Positions 8,086 through 15,714 of a stretch of 64,000 nt of DNA are shown here, one piece after another. Below the pieces are notes generated by a model. The model had not been told where the DNA came from. It ran no database searches and saw only the letters and a program-made list of their open reading frames with translations. How positions within the stretch are numbered: the stretch's first letter is position 1; each line of letters starts with the position of its first letter. The DNA comes from Ochrobactrum sp. BTU1 (GTDB lineage Bacteria > Pseudomonadota > Alphaproteobacteria > Rhizobiales > Rhizobiaceae), in NCBI GenBank assembly GCA_018798825.1, contig CP076356.1:620001-684000 (forward strand), written 5' to 3'. The position numbers and the translations under genes were made by a program.

Positions 8086-8125
8086 TAAGGATATCTGGTA
8101 TCCTTATGGACTACAAATATCCTTA
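8086..8125. promoter_or_regulatory. Palindromic operator with extra half-site between AhpD-like and LysR genes
   Basis: TAAGGATA (8086-8093), five bases, TATCCTTA (8099-8106) form a perfect 8-base inverted repeat. TATCCTTA recurs at 8118-8125, 19 bases on. The core GGATA-N5-TATCC is identical in spacing to the site before the Rrf2 gene at 4675-4689. It sits directly upstream of the AhpD-like start, as expected for repression. Confidence 0.65.
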
Positions 8126-8199
8126 ATTGCTGGACAGGCAAGCGTTTCCAGCATATCCTCAAGACATAAGACTTATGTCGAAAAGTATGGGGATGCGGA

Positions 8200-9099
8200 A
8201 TGGACATCGTATCGGCACTAAAAACGTTCCTGCGGGTCGCCGAGACGGGCTCGTTTTCAGCAGCTGCTATCGACCTTGGCTTGACCCAGCCGGCGGTGTC
8301 ACGACAGGTCTCCGCGCTTGAAGCACATTTGAACACGCGGCTTCTTCATCGCACGACGAACGCTCTTGCCCTTACTGTTGAAGGTGAGCAGTTGATCCCA
8401 CGGGCTTTGCAAGTCCTGGAGGCTGTGGATGTCATTGGCGCGACGGGTTCAGTCGAGGGTGGTCAGGCGTCCGGAAAAGTCAGGTTAAGCTTGCCGGCAG
8501 CGCTTGGTCTCTTCGTGTGTGACCGGCTCCACACGCTCCTTCAAAATCACCCGGGCCTGACAATCGAGTTGATCTTTTGCGAGGAGCCTTCTGATCTGAT
8601 TGGTGAGGCAATCGATCTTGAAGTTCGCATTGGCCTCGTTGGCGACAGCAGTCTGATGGGCCGGCGCATTGGTTGGACCACCGCGGCTCTTGTCGCAGCC
8701 CCATCTTACCTTGCGGCTCACGAGCCACCCCAAACTCCCGAGCAAGTAACCGATCACAACTGTCTATTCTATAAACGTGCGGGCAACGGGAGATCCTGGT
8801 CGTTTTCAAATGGCGCTGACGAGGTTTTGGTTCACATCGCCCCGCGCATGATCGCCAACAGCGCCTTGGCTGTTCATCGCGCGGTGCTGGCCGGCGGAGG
8901 GCTGGCTGTGCTCTCCCATATAATGATTGAAGCTGACGTGACGGCAGGCCGTCTGTCGAAACTCATGCCGGATTTTCCGCCGACGCGCCTCCCCATAAGC
9001 GTCGTTTATCCATCTCGTCGCAATATCCCGCAGCGCGTCAGGGCCGTGCTCGATTTCCTCATCGCCGTGGTTGGCGATGACCCCATGATGGCGTCATGA
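8200..9099 (+). CDS. LysR-family regulator
   Basis: This is a 299-residue LysR protein. The winged helix-turn-helix occupies residues 1-60 (LKTFLRVAETGSFSAAAIDL, then TQPAVSRQVSALEAHLNTRL), and the effector domain follows (GKVRLSLPAALGLF onwards). The pattern TTNALALTVEGEQLIPRA is typical of the group that regulates adjacent oxidoreductases. It diverges from the AhpD/NmrA/cupin operon with 129 bases between the starts and probably controls it, alone or with the Rrf2 protein. The ligand is unknown. Confidence 0.92.
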   Translation: MDIVSALKTFLRVAETGSFSAAAIDLGLTQPAVSRQVSALEAHLNTRLLHRTTNALALTVEGEQLIPRALQVLEAVDVIGATGSVEGGQASGKVRLSLPAALGLFVCDRLHTLLQNHPGLTIELIFCEEPSDLIGEAIDLEVRIGLVGDSSLMGRRIGWTTAALVAAPSYLAAHEPPQTPEQVTDHNCLFYKRAGNGRSWSFSNGADEVLVHIAPRMIANSALAVHRAVLAGGGLAVLSHIMIEADVTAGRLSKLMPDFPPTRLPISVVYPSRRNIPQRVRAVLDFLIAVVGDDPMMAS

Positions 9100-9523
9100 A
9101 ACTGAGCCCTGGTAGCAAATTATGAAGGACCCGAACCTTGAAGCGCCAAGACACTCCAGCCTCCTCTTCTCATTGTGATCCGGCTCGGATCCGCCGTCAC
9201 CTCAGTCTCGTTCCGTTTAAGGGCGCAATTGGGTCGACCAGCGGTCTGACACTTTAGGGTGCGCAGGCAAAGCATTCAGTCGTTGGCTCCCGCGTCCCGC
9301 AGCATGAGCCGCCATGAACGCGTTGATCGACTTAGCATATTCGATGCTCCTTTAAATTGCTCCGCCCATATGGGTCAGTGGGCTTGTGCAATGTCGAAAA
9401 ATGCGAAAGTCATTATTGGCCGACTGGCCGACAAAGGGCCTTTGAACGAAGCATCCTTTCGGTTGTCACAGAACTGCGATACACTGCCCAAGCTGGATAT
9501 GTCTAATCGGAAAGAACCCTGTC
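9100..9523. other. Intergenic stretch, no supported gene
   Basis: About 420 bases separate the LysR stop and the Tat-exported hydrolase. A short minus-strand frame near 9230-9360 (SIEYAKSINAFMAAHAAG) may be a fragment of a lost gene, but it is too short to name. The last 150 bases presumably hold the promoter of the next gene. Confidence 0.4.
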
Positions 9524-10717
9524 ATGACCGATAAGCCAAGCCTCGATCGTCGCGATTTCCTGATCGCAACCACCCTCGCGACTATCGGTGGCGCTGCGGC
9601 ATCCGTAGGTCTTTCTTCCGATCAAGCAGTCGCACAAACCGCTACGACCGAACTGCCGGGCGGAACAATCTACACCGGCGATCAAATCCAAGGAAAGAAA
9701 GTCGTCAGCGCACTCAACGTGAACGATCTGGCGGCGGGCCAGAAGCACCTTTTGTATTTTCAGGGCGTCGAGACGCCCACCGGGCAGCACTGGTATGTGT
9801 CGGTGATCGTCGCGAAAGGGGCTAAGGCGGGCAAGCGCGTCGTCCTGACAAGCGGGGTGCATGGCGATGAGATGAGTTCGATACACACGGTCCAGACCGT
9901 GATGAACCAGCTCGATCCCGCGCAGATGTCCGGCACGGTGATGGCAGTGACAAATATATCCCGCCCGGCCTTGGAAGGCATGCAACGCCGCTGGCCAAAC
10001 CAAGGTCGAGGTATAGATCTGATCGACATGAACCGGGAATGGCCTGGGAACGAGAACGGTCTGACAGCACCGACCCGCCATGCCGGGATGCTGTTCAACC
10101 GGCTGCTGCGGCCGAATGCAGACCTCGCGATTGATTTCCATACCGGGACGACTGGGCTAGAGGTCGCCGCATTCAACATCGGCGATACGGCAAGGCCCGA
10201 GGTCAAGGAGTTGCTGGATCTCTATCCCGTCACTCAGATCCTCGACATGCCGAAACAGGCCTACCCCACCGTCTTGCATAACGCATTCCTGGACGTTGGA
10301 ATCCCTGCATTTTGTCCGGAGATCGGTGCTGCGCGCGTGCTGGACCCCGAGATGATCGCGCTGTTCGTCGAAGGCACGATGAACGTTCTCAAACACCACG
10401 GCATCCTTACGGGAGCGATGGGACGTACTGGCAAAGACGTAACCGTCTTCGTCGGCAATGGTGGGTTTCCGGTGCTAGCCACTGCGGGTGGAATCGTCGA
10501 GCATCTGGTTAAGCTCAACGATAAAGTTGAAGCCGGACAAAGGGTGGCCATTCAGCGCAACAGCTTTGGCGAAGTGGTCGCAGAATATTCAAGTGGGGTA
10601 GCCGGAGAGGTAATGGCTCAGCGCAGCGATGTGATGTCGGAACCCGGAAACATGCTGGCCATCATCCTATTCAAAAATCCGATGCCTGTCACAGGTGTGG
10701 AAACCTATCCTGAGTAA
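9524..10717 (+). CDS. Tat-exported succinylglutamate desuccinylase/aspartoacylase-family protein
   Basis: This 397-residue protein has a twin-arginine signal (LDRRDFLIATTLATIGGAAA, residues 7-26), so it is exported folded to the periplasm. The body is the AstE/AspA-type zinc carboxypeptidase fold: H113-G-D-E116 gives the first two zinc ligands, DMNREWPG the substrate-binding Asn-Arg, and DFH206TG the third ligand. The C-terminal 100 residues form a beta-rich domain (GGFPVLATAGGIVEHLVKLND). Family members remove acyl groups from N-acylamino acids or related amides. Periplasmic members with Tat signals have few known substrates. It has its own promoter region and no obvious operon partner. Confidence 0.87.
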   Translation: MTDKPSLDRRDFLIATTLATIGGAAASVGLSSDQAVAQTATTELPGGTIYTGDQIQGKKVVSALNVNDLAAGQKHLLYFQGVETPTGQHWYVSVIVAKGAKAGKRVVLTSGVHGDEMSSIHTVQTVMNQLDPAQMSGTVMAVTNISRPALEGMQRRWPNQGRGIDLIDMNREWPGNENGLTAPTRHAGMLFNRLLRPNADLAIDFHTGTTGLEVAAFNIGDTARPEVKELLDLYPVTQILDMPKQAYPTVLHNAFLDVGIPAFCPEIGAARVLDPEMIALFVEGTMNVLKHHGILTGAMGRTGKDVTVFVGNGGFPVLATAGGIVEHLVKLNDKVEAGQRVAIQRNSFGEVVAEYSSGVAGEVMAQRSDVMSEPGNMLAIILFKNPMPVTGVETYPE

Positions 10718-10802
10718 GCTATCTGCGCGAGCGCTGTTTCACGGGCCTGGATAAAGTGCCGGGTACTCTGCCTAAAGTGTGCAAGTTTGGAGGCCTATTA
10801 CT

Positions 10803-11120
10803 TTGGGAAATCTGTCGGCCTATGCAATTAGTGTCCTGATGTTTGCAGGGTTCGCGAATTCTGCGTCTGGTGCGTCAGTAGGTGCTGGCAACCCCTATCC
10901 GGCCAGCATGTACACGTGCGAGGACGGAACGCATCTGGTAGTACGCCTTCTGGGTGATGGCGCTTCGGTATCCGTCAACGGCGCGACCGCGTTGGTCTTG
11001 CCCTCACTGGGGCCAGATGGAACGACCTATTCTAATGGCCGACAAACGCTGACAATCGTGCAGGGACGCCTATCGTGGGCCGTTGGCCGAGCCATGCCGT
11101 CCAAATGCACCGGCGGTTGA
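10803..11120 (+). CDS. Periplasmic MliC/PliC-type lysozyme-inhibitor-like protein
   Basis: This is a protein of about 105 residues. I place the start at TTG 10803 because GGAGG lies nine bases upstream; an upstream GTG at 10779 would put the ribosome site inside the gene. Residues 1-22 are a signal peptide ending NSASGAS. The mature domain has the MliC features: YTCEDGTHLVV, a central strand with SVNGATALVLP, YSNGRQTLTI, and a final Cys (MPSKCTGG) that would pair with the Cys of YTC. MliC-like proteins bind C-type lysozyme in the periplasm. There is no lipobox, so it should be soluble (PliC-like). The call is by pattern; the conserved Ser/Lys loop is only weakly visible. Confidence 0.7.
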   Translation: MGNLSAYAISVLMFAGFANSASGASVGAGNPYPASMYTCEDGTHLVVRLLGDGASVSVNGATALVLPSLGPDGTTYSNGRQTLTIVQGRLSWAVGRAMPSKCTGG

Positions 11121-11475
11121 GCGTCTCAGGCGGTCAATAACGGCCAATACCCTACCGGTGTCGGGCCGTGCGAGGGGATGAGGTGCCTTGCTGGATCTAA
11201 GCTCCGGGACCTCACACAGAACCACACCCACCTGGCGCAGCGTTTAAAGATGGCGCGCGAACTGCGTGCGGCTCGCAAAAAATCGAGCATCTTGTTCGCT
11301 TTCGCGTGGCTAGTCCCTACCCTTGCGCGCTTGGCATTGAGGAAGTAAGTTTTGCTCTTGCTTTCTCCCTCAACGATCGTTGACTCAAGATGCCCGCCTA
11401 GCAACACAGCGCACGGTTTTCTCTTGGCACCTATCGACCCTGACCAAAGCCAGATCAAAGGGATAATTACCAACT
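11121..11475. other. Intergenic stretch, no supported gene
   Basis: About 355 bases hold a long minus-strand open frame whose translation (Arg/Ser/Trp-rich, no domain, no ribosome site) looks like chance. I see no RNA gene. The promoter of the following kinase gene should lie near 11400-11460. Confidence 0.4.
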
Positions 11476-11991
11476 ATGAAATCTACCCTTTACATCATCA
11501 CTGGTGCTATGGCCGCTGGCAAATCCACCGTAGCGAAATCCCTTGTACAGCACTTTGAAAAATCGGCTCATGTTAGCGGAGACGCGTTTCTAAGGATGAT
11601 TGCTAAGGGTGGCGCCGTGATGGGCCCGGTGCTCGACCCCGAAGCACTGGCCCAGCTTCACCTGAGACAGGATATAGCTATAGACGCTGTTCGTCGGTTC
11701 GTCGCAGCTGGCTTTGCAACGGTTTACCAAGACATTCTGATAGGCGAAGACTTTCTTCGCGTCACAAGCGCTCTTGGTGATCTTGAGCCTCGAATTGTTG
11801 TGCTTGACCCGACTGTGTCCACCTTGGCAGAGCGAGATGCTGCGCGGCATAAGACAGGGTACAGCGAGCACTTCCCCCCAAGTGTGCTCGCAAACGCCCT
11901 GCGATCAGAAACGCCTCGTCAGGGGTTGTGGCTCGATACATCAAGCATGTCTGTGGACGATGTCATTGAGGCTATTCTTCGCCACTGGTAA
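11476..11991 (+). CDS. Small P-loop kinase (phosphotransferase/zeta-like)
   Basis: This 171-residue protein has an early Walker A motif, G10-A-M-A-A-G-K-S17-T, after a first strand LYIIT. HVSGDAFLRMI resembles the Asp-bearing strand after Walker A in chloramphenicol-phosphotransferase-, AAA_33- and zeta-type kinases. RIVVLDPTVSTLAERDAARHK is the later strand and Arg-rich lid. The architecture is that of small-molecule kinases that phosphorylate antibiotics, sugars or nucleotide-sugars. No antitoxin-like gene precedes it, so a toxin role is unlikely. The substrate cannot be inferred. Confidence 0.75.
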   Translation: MKSTLYIITGAMAAGKSTVAKSLVQHFEKSAHVSGDAFLRMIAKGGAVMGPVLDPEALAQLHLRQDIAIDAVRRFVAAGFATVYQDILIGEDFLRVTSALGDLEPRIVVLDPTVSTLAERDAARHKTGYSEHFPPSVLANALRSETPRQGLWLDTSSMSVDDVIEAILRHW

Positions 11992-12169
11992 AATAATGAA
12001 CCTTTGAGCCAGAAGTTGACTAACCGCTACGCGCCCAGATTTGAGCACTAACGTTCAGTCGTCTCAGAGGAGGTGGGGACGGCCACTCCACCCACTGTGG
12101 ACATCGGAACGAAACAAATATCTATCATATGGGCACTCCAAAGCGCGCTCATTGCAAACAGGAAGAGAA

Positions 12170-12604
12170 ATGAAGATACGGCCAGCGACTGCCAATGATT
12201 ATCTGGCTCTTTGTGCCATTGATTCAGTTGCCGAGGCGAGCTTTGAACGCAGAGCTCAAATTGGTATCTGGTTGGAATCTGCACGCTGCTATGTTGCGCA
12301 AATAGATGGCCAGGTCGCAGCCTACGGTGTGCTCACGAACCATTTTTTTGGGTATTCGTTTATTGAGATGGTGATGGTTAGCCAAAAGTTTCGTCTGCAA
12401 GGACTAGGCGCCGCGATCACCGAGCACCTCCGATCCGTTGCCTCAGGCTCGAAAATTTTCAGCTCCACCAATAAGTCGAATATCCCGATGCAAACTTTGT
12501 TTGCAAAAATGGGATTCACGCAGAGCGGGCAGATCGACAATCTCGATCATGATGATCCCGAGATCGTTTTCTATTGCCCTCTCACGCGACCGCGAGATGA
12601 TTGA
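12170..12604 (+). CDS. GNAT-family N-acetyltransferase
   Basis: This 144-residue protein starts at ATG 12170, which follows AGGAAGAGAA; the longer frame upstream has no ribosome site. The GNAT fold is visible: MKIRPATANDYLAL (beta 1/alpha 1), YVAQIDGQVAAYGVL (beta 2-3), IEMVMVSQKFRLQGLGAAI with the acetyl-CoA pyrophosphate loop R-x-x-G-x-G/A, and the C-terminal TLFAKMGFTQSGQID strand-helix. The acceptor substrate is unknown. It follows the P-loop kinase by about 180 bases and may be separately transcribed. Confidence 0.88.
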   Translation: MKIRPATANDYLALCAIDSVAEASFERRAQIGIWLESARCYVAQIDGQVAAYGVLTNHFFGYSFIEMVMVSQKFRLQGLGAAITEHLRSVASGSKIFSSTNKSNIPMQTLFAKMGFTQSGQIDNLDHDDPEIVFYCPLTRPRDD

Positions 12605-12625
12605 CTTGCTCAAGAGATGAGCAAG
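12605..12625 (+). terminator. Hairpin immediately after the GNAT gene
   Basis: CTTGCTCA and TGAGCAAG form a perfect 8-base stem around AGAGA, starting at the base after the stop codon. There is no T-run, so it may be a weak terminator or an mRNA 3' end stabiliser. Confidence 0.4.
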
Positions 12626-12803
12626 CCCATCATGCAGTTGCTAGCAGGCTTTCGCAGGTAGCTTTTAAATGATGACTTTGGATCTCCCCTTTTTTAGGCA
12701 GATCTACCGAATTCTCACCGGACTTTCGCTTCTGGGTTTCAACACTGCCCCGATAACCAGTATGAAGGCGCACTATCACGAGGCAGCTGCCACCCCATGG
12801 GTT

Positions 12804-13205
12804 CTAGGAGAATTTTTCTGCTCTTATCCGCATTGCGTGCTCAAGTTCGAGTGAAATACGCGCATTCTTGTCGAAACACACAGACGTTGTCTCATTGGTG
12901 GCGCGCAGTTCTCCATCGAGAGAACCAGCCATGATTTGGCGAAACGTGATTGATGAGCGCCCAATTTTCAACACCTGTGAGCGGATCGTTAGCAGGTCCC
13001 CAGCTGGCACCTCCCTTTTATAATCGGTTGTCGAGCGCACATCCGCCCATCCGAAACTCTCATCCGGGATTTTCTCAGCTATTTGGCCCAAGAGCTGAAA
13101 GCTCGCGTCATCAAACATGCCAGCGTAATGGCGGACATTCATATGTCCCATGACGTCACACATCCACGGATGTACCACGCCAATAAAAGTCACAAGACCG
13201 CTCAT
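12804..13205 (-). CDS. Hotdog-fold acyl-CoA thioesterase
   Basis: This 133-residue protein is of the 4-hydroxybenzoyl-CoA thioesterase type: HPWMCDVMGHMNVRHYAGMF is the typical active-site strand-helix with the Asp of CDVMGHMN as catalytic acid. TDYKREVPAGDLLTIRSQV and CFDKNARIS follow. It cleaves a short or polar acyl-CoA to free acid plus CoA. It is the last gene of the long operon that contains a beta-keto acid cleavage enzyme, and its start overlaps the preceding stop by four bases. In carnitine degradation the same pairing occurs (dehydrocarnitine cleavage enzyme plus betainyl-CoA thioesterase), so here it probably hydrolyses the CoA ester made by the 14755-15702 gene product. Confidence 0.87.
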   Translation of the reverse strand: MSGLVTFIGVVHPWMCDVMGHMNVRHYAGMFDDASFQLLGQIAEKIPDESFGWADVRSTTDYKREVPAGDLLTIRSQVLKIGRSSITFRQIMAGSLDGELRATNETTSVCFDKNARISLELEHAMRIRAEKFS

Positions 13206-14230
13206 CGTGCCACCGATTGATAGCCGCGTAAGAAAGCGGTGAGGTTATCACCCAGCGCATCGCATAGATAACCGCCTTCCTGCACGATAACGGTTGGCAA
13301 ATGAAGTTTCGCGATTACTTCCGCAATGCGCTCAAAACCGCCGGTGGTAACAGACAATCCACCGAACGGATCACCTTCGAATGGATCAAGCCCGAGCGCC
13401 ACCACCAGCGCATCTGGCGCGAAAGCTTCGATGCGGCGGAGAGCCGTATCAAGTGACGCAAGGAACTCGACATCGCCGGACTTGCGTGGCAAAGGCAGAT
13501 TGAGGTTACAGCCGAGGCCTGCACCTTCACCGCGTTCATCAGCATGCCCCCAGAAAAATGGATAGAAGCGCAGTGGATCGGCGTGGATGGAGACGGTCAG
13601 TACATCAGAACGAGCATAGAAAATGCCTTGTGTTCCGTTGCCGTGATGCAGATCGACATCAAGGACCGCTACGCGCTGAGCCTTCGAGCGCAGGCGCTGG
13701 GCTGCGACGGCCGAATTATTGACGAAACAAAAACCACCTGCAACATCGACAAAGGCATGATGTCCCGGTGGGCGGCAGAGTGCATAGGCCGCAACCTCGC
13801 CTGCAAGCACAGCGTCGGCGGCGTCGACCGCGCTCCATGCACTCCAGCACACGCTTTCCCATGTGTGTTCAGCTATCGGGCAGGCTGTGTCGGCCATATG
13901 ATAGCCAACCTGCCCCACGGCAGAAGCGGGATAACGGCCGTCACGTGCTAGCGGATGAATGTTCGGGATGACCTCTTCCGAAGCCTCCTCAATGCGTCGC
14001 CAGCGCGGATAGATATGCTGCAGAAACTCCAGATATTCGGGCGTATGCACGGCAGCAATCGGGCCAAGACCGTGATTTTGCGGACGCATAATCTCACACG
14101 CGGCAGCTTTTGCGCCGGCGAGCAGGCGTTCAACGCGCTCCGGCTGCTCGGGATTTGGCTTTGATGCGCCGCTCGAAAGAAAGGCTTTGGGGTCGTGCCG
14201 CTTTTGCTCAACAGCGTAAAAGGCTTTCAT
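13202..14230 (-). CDS. Histone-deacetylase-superfamily amidohydrolase (acetylpolyamine-amidohydrolase-like)
   Basis: This 342-residue zinc deacetylase is close to the usual length of bacterial acetylpolyamine amidohydrolases. The active-site motifs are complete: CRPPGHHAF with H157-H158, the zinc ligands in DVDLHHGNGT (D193, H195), GLDPFEGDPFGG with D282, and QEGGYLCDALG with the transition-state Tyr. It removes acetyl or other acyl groups from amines such as acetylputrescine. The gene starts 13 bases after the GNAT gene and overlaps the thioesterase gene by four bases, so it is translated within the amide/keto-acid operon. Working beside an acetyltransferase, it may unmask an amino group during catabolism. 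Confidence 0.92.
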   Translation of the reverse strand: MKAFYAVEQKRHDPKAFLSSGASKPNPEQPERVERLLAGAKAAACEIMRPQNHGLGPIAAVHTPEYLEFLQHIYPRWRRIEEASEEVIPNIHPLARDGRYPASAVGQVGYHMADTACPIAEHTWESVCWSAWSAVDAADAVLAGEVAAYALCRPPGHHAFVDVAGGFCFVNNSAVAAQRLRSKAQRVAVLDVDLHHGNGTQGIFYARSDVLTVSIHADPLRFYPFFWGHADERGEGAGLGCNLNLPLPRKSGDVEFLASLDTALRRIEAFAPDALVVALGLDPFEGDPFGGLSVTTGGFERIAEVIAKLHLPTVIVQEGGYLCDALGDNLTAFLRGYQSVAR

Positions 14231-14242
14231 AATTGCTCCCTA

Positions 14243-14755
14243 TTATGCATCGTTACCCGCCAGACGGGCAAAATCCTCGCCATAAGCGCCATGATCGAGG
14301 TCGGCTTCGATCCAAGCGATTCCCAGCCGTTGGTAAAAGCGTTGCGCGGCGACATTCTCCCGATCCACCGCCAGCCGAAGATACACGCCGCCGCGTGTCG
14401 TCGACCACGAGGCAACGTGGCGAAGCAAAACTTCACCTACCCCCCGACCACGAAACTCTTCATCGACATAGAGGTCCTGCACAAAGACACCGGGCTTTCC
14501 GAGCCATGTCGAGAAAATTGGGAAGAACAGCGCCAGCCCCGCAAATACCTCGTCCGCCTCGGCGATTAGGCTCGTAAAAGCCGCATTGGGACCAAAGCCG
14601 TGGCGACGAAAGTCTTCTACCGTACTGGAGACTTTGCTTGCAGCACCAAGCTCCTCAGCCATGACCCGGATCGTCTTGTGGATCTGTTCGGCATCTGCAG
14701 GTTCCGCCAGCCTGATGACAAACCCTGTTTTTTTGTCCAACGCAGTTTTTGGCAT
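14243..14755 (-). CDS. GNAT-family N-acetyltransferase of the catabolic operon
   Basis: This 170-residue GNAT protein has FVIRLAEPADAEQIHKTI at the N-terminus, a central VFVQDLYVDEEFRGRGVGEVLL that carries the acetyl-CoA loop R-G-R-G-V-G, and the C-terminal AAQRFYQRLGIAWIEAD. FVQDLYVDEEFRG resembles diamine/polyamine (spermidine/thialysine) N-acetyltransferases, which fits the acetylpolyamine-amidohydrolase-like gene directly downstream. Its start overlaps the stop of the beta-keto acid cleavage gene (TGATG). Likely role: acetylating the amine substrate or an intermediate, possibly to trap or protect it. The substrate is inference. Confidence 0.87.
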   Translation of the reverse strand: MPKTALDKKTGFVIRLAEPADAEQIHKTIRVMAEELGAASKVSSTVEDFRRHGFGPNAAFTSLIAEADEVFAGLALFFPIFSTWLGKPGVFVQDLYVDEEFRGRGVGEVLLRHVASWSTTRGGVYLRLAVDRENVAAQRFYQRLGIAWIEADLDHGAYGEDFARLAGNDA

Positions 14756-15702
14756 CAGAAGGCCACCCTGTCTCCACCTTTCAAGCCCAGATAATCGCGC
14801 GCCTCATCGGGCGTTGCAACCTCCAGCGACAACCCATCAAGAATGCTGCGGATACGCCGCACCTGATCGGCATTGCTCCTGGCTAGCTTGCCCCGTCCAT
14901 CATAGAGGCTGTCTTCCAGACCTACACGAACATTGCCGCCCATGGCTGCCGCCATTGTAATCATCGGTATTTGGTGCCGACCTGCCGCCAGAACTGAAAA
15001 TGAATAATCGTCACCGAACAGTTTGTCGGCGATCCGCTTCATATGCATAAGGTTATCCGGGTCTGCACCGATGCCGCCCAGAATTCCGAACACGAACTGG
15101 ATGAACAAGTGACCGGTAACCAATCCACGGTCGCGAAAATGCGCCAATGAGTAAAGATGTCCGACATCGTAACATTCAAACTCAAAACGCGTGCCACAGC
15201 CCTGACCGAGACTTGTCAGAATACCTTCCATATCCGCGAAGGTGTTCTTGAAGATCGAGTTTCGGGTAGCCTCCAGCAGTTCCGGTTCCCACGCGTACTT
15301 CCACTCGCGTGGCTTATCGAGGGCTGGAAACAGCGCGAAATTCATTGAGCCCATATTAAGTGAACACATTTCCGGTTGGGCCTTAAGCGGCGCAGCCAAC
15401 CGATCATCCAGCGTCATCAATGATGAACCGCCTGTGGAAATATTCACCACCGCCGCCGTCGATTGCTTGATGCGCGGTAGGAACTGCATGAACAGATCCG
15501 GATTGGCGGACGGCCTGCCGTCGAGAGGATCGCGAGCATGAAGATGCAGGATAGATGCGCCGGCTTCCGCCGCCGCAATGGCTTCGCTGGCGATCTCCTC
15601 TGGCGTGACCGGTAGGTGCGGCGACATGGTTGGAGTGTGCACGGAGCCTGTCACTGCGCAGGTGATGATCACCTTGCGCTGTGTTTTCTTTTTATCTGTC
15701 AT
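14755..15702 (-). CDS. Beta-keto acid cleavage enzyme (BKACE, DUF849)
   Basis: This 315-residue TIM-barrel enzyme is of the 3-keto-5-aminohexanoate cleavage family. VIITCAVTGSVHTP and MSPHLPVTPEEIA open the barrel, H53-L-H55-A-R-D provides zinc-binding His residues, STGGS follows, and GGNVRVGLEDSL carries the late Glu ligand. The family condenses a beta-keto acid with acetyl-CoA and cleaves it to acetoacetate and a new acyl-CoA. The specificity residues cannot be read without a structure. It lies 12 bases after the aminotransferase and overlaps the GNAT gene. With the operon's thioesterase it should turn a beta-keto acid into acetoacetate and a carboxylate. Confidence 0.93.
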   Translation of the reverse strand: MTDKKKTQRKVIITCAVTGSVHTPTMSPHLPVTPEEIASEAIAAAEAGASILHLHARDPLDGRPSANPDLFMQFLPRIKQSTAAVVNISTGGSSLMTLDDRLAAPLKAQPEMCSLNMGSMNFALFPALDKPREWKYAWEPELLEATRNSIFKNTFADMEGILTSLGQGCGTRFEFECYDVGHLYSLAHFRDRGLVTGHLFIQFVFGILGGIGADPDNLMHMKRIADKLFGDDYSFSVLAAGRHQIPMITMAAAMGGNVRVGLEDSLYDGRGKLARSNADQVRRIRSILDGLSLEVATPDEARDYLGLKGGDRVAF

Positions 15703-15714
15703 GGTCAGGTTTCC

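Noticed and set aside
11126..11473. Long minus-strand open frame of 115 codons
   Set aside because: No ribosome site, no domain, Arg/Trp/Ser-rich composition typical of antisense reading in GC-rich DNA.
11476..11991. Zeta toxin
   Set aside because: No epsilon-like antitoxin gene upstream, and the length and motifs fit small-molecule kinases equally well.
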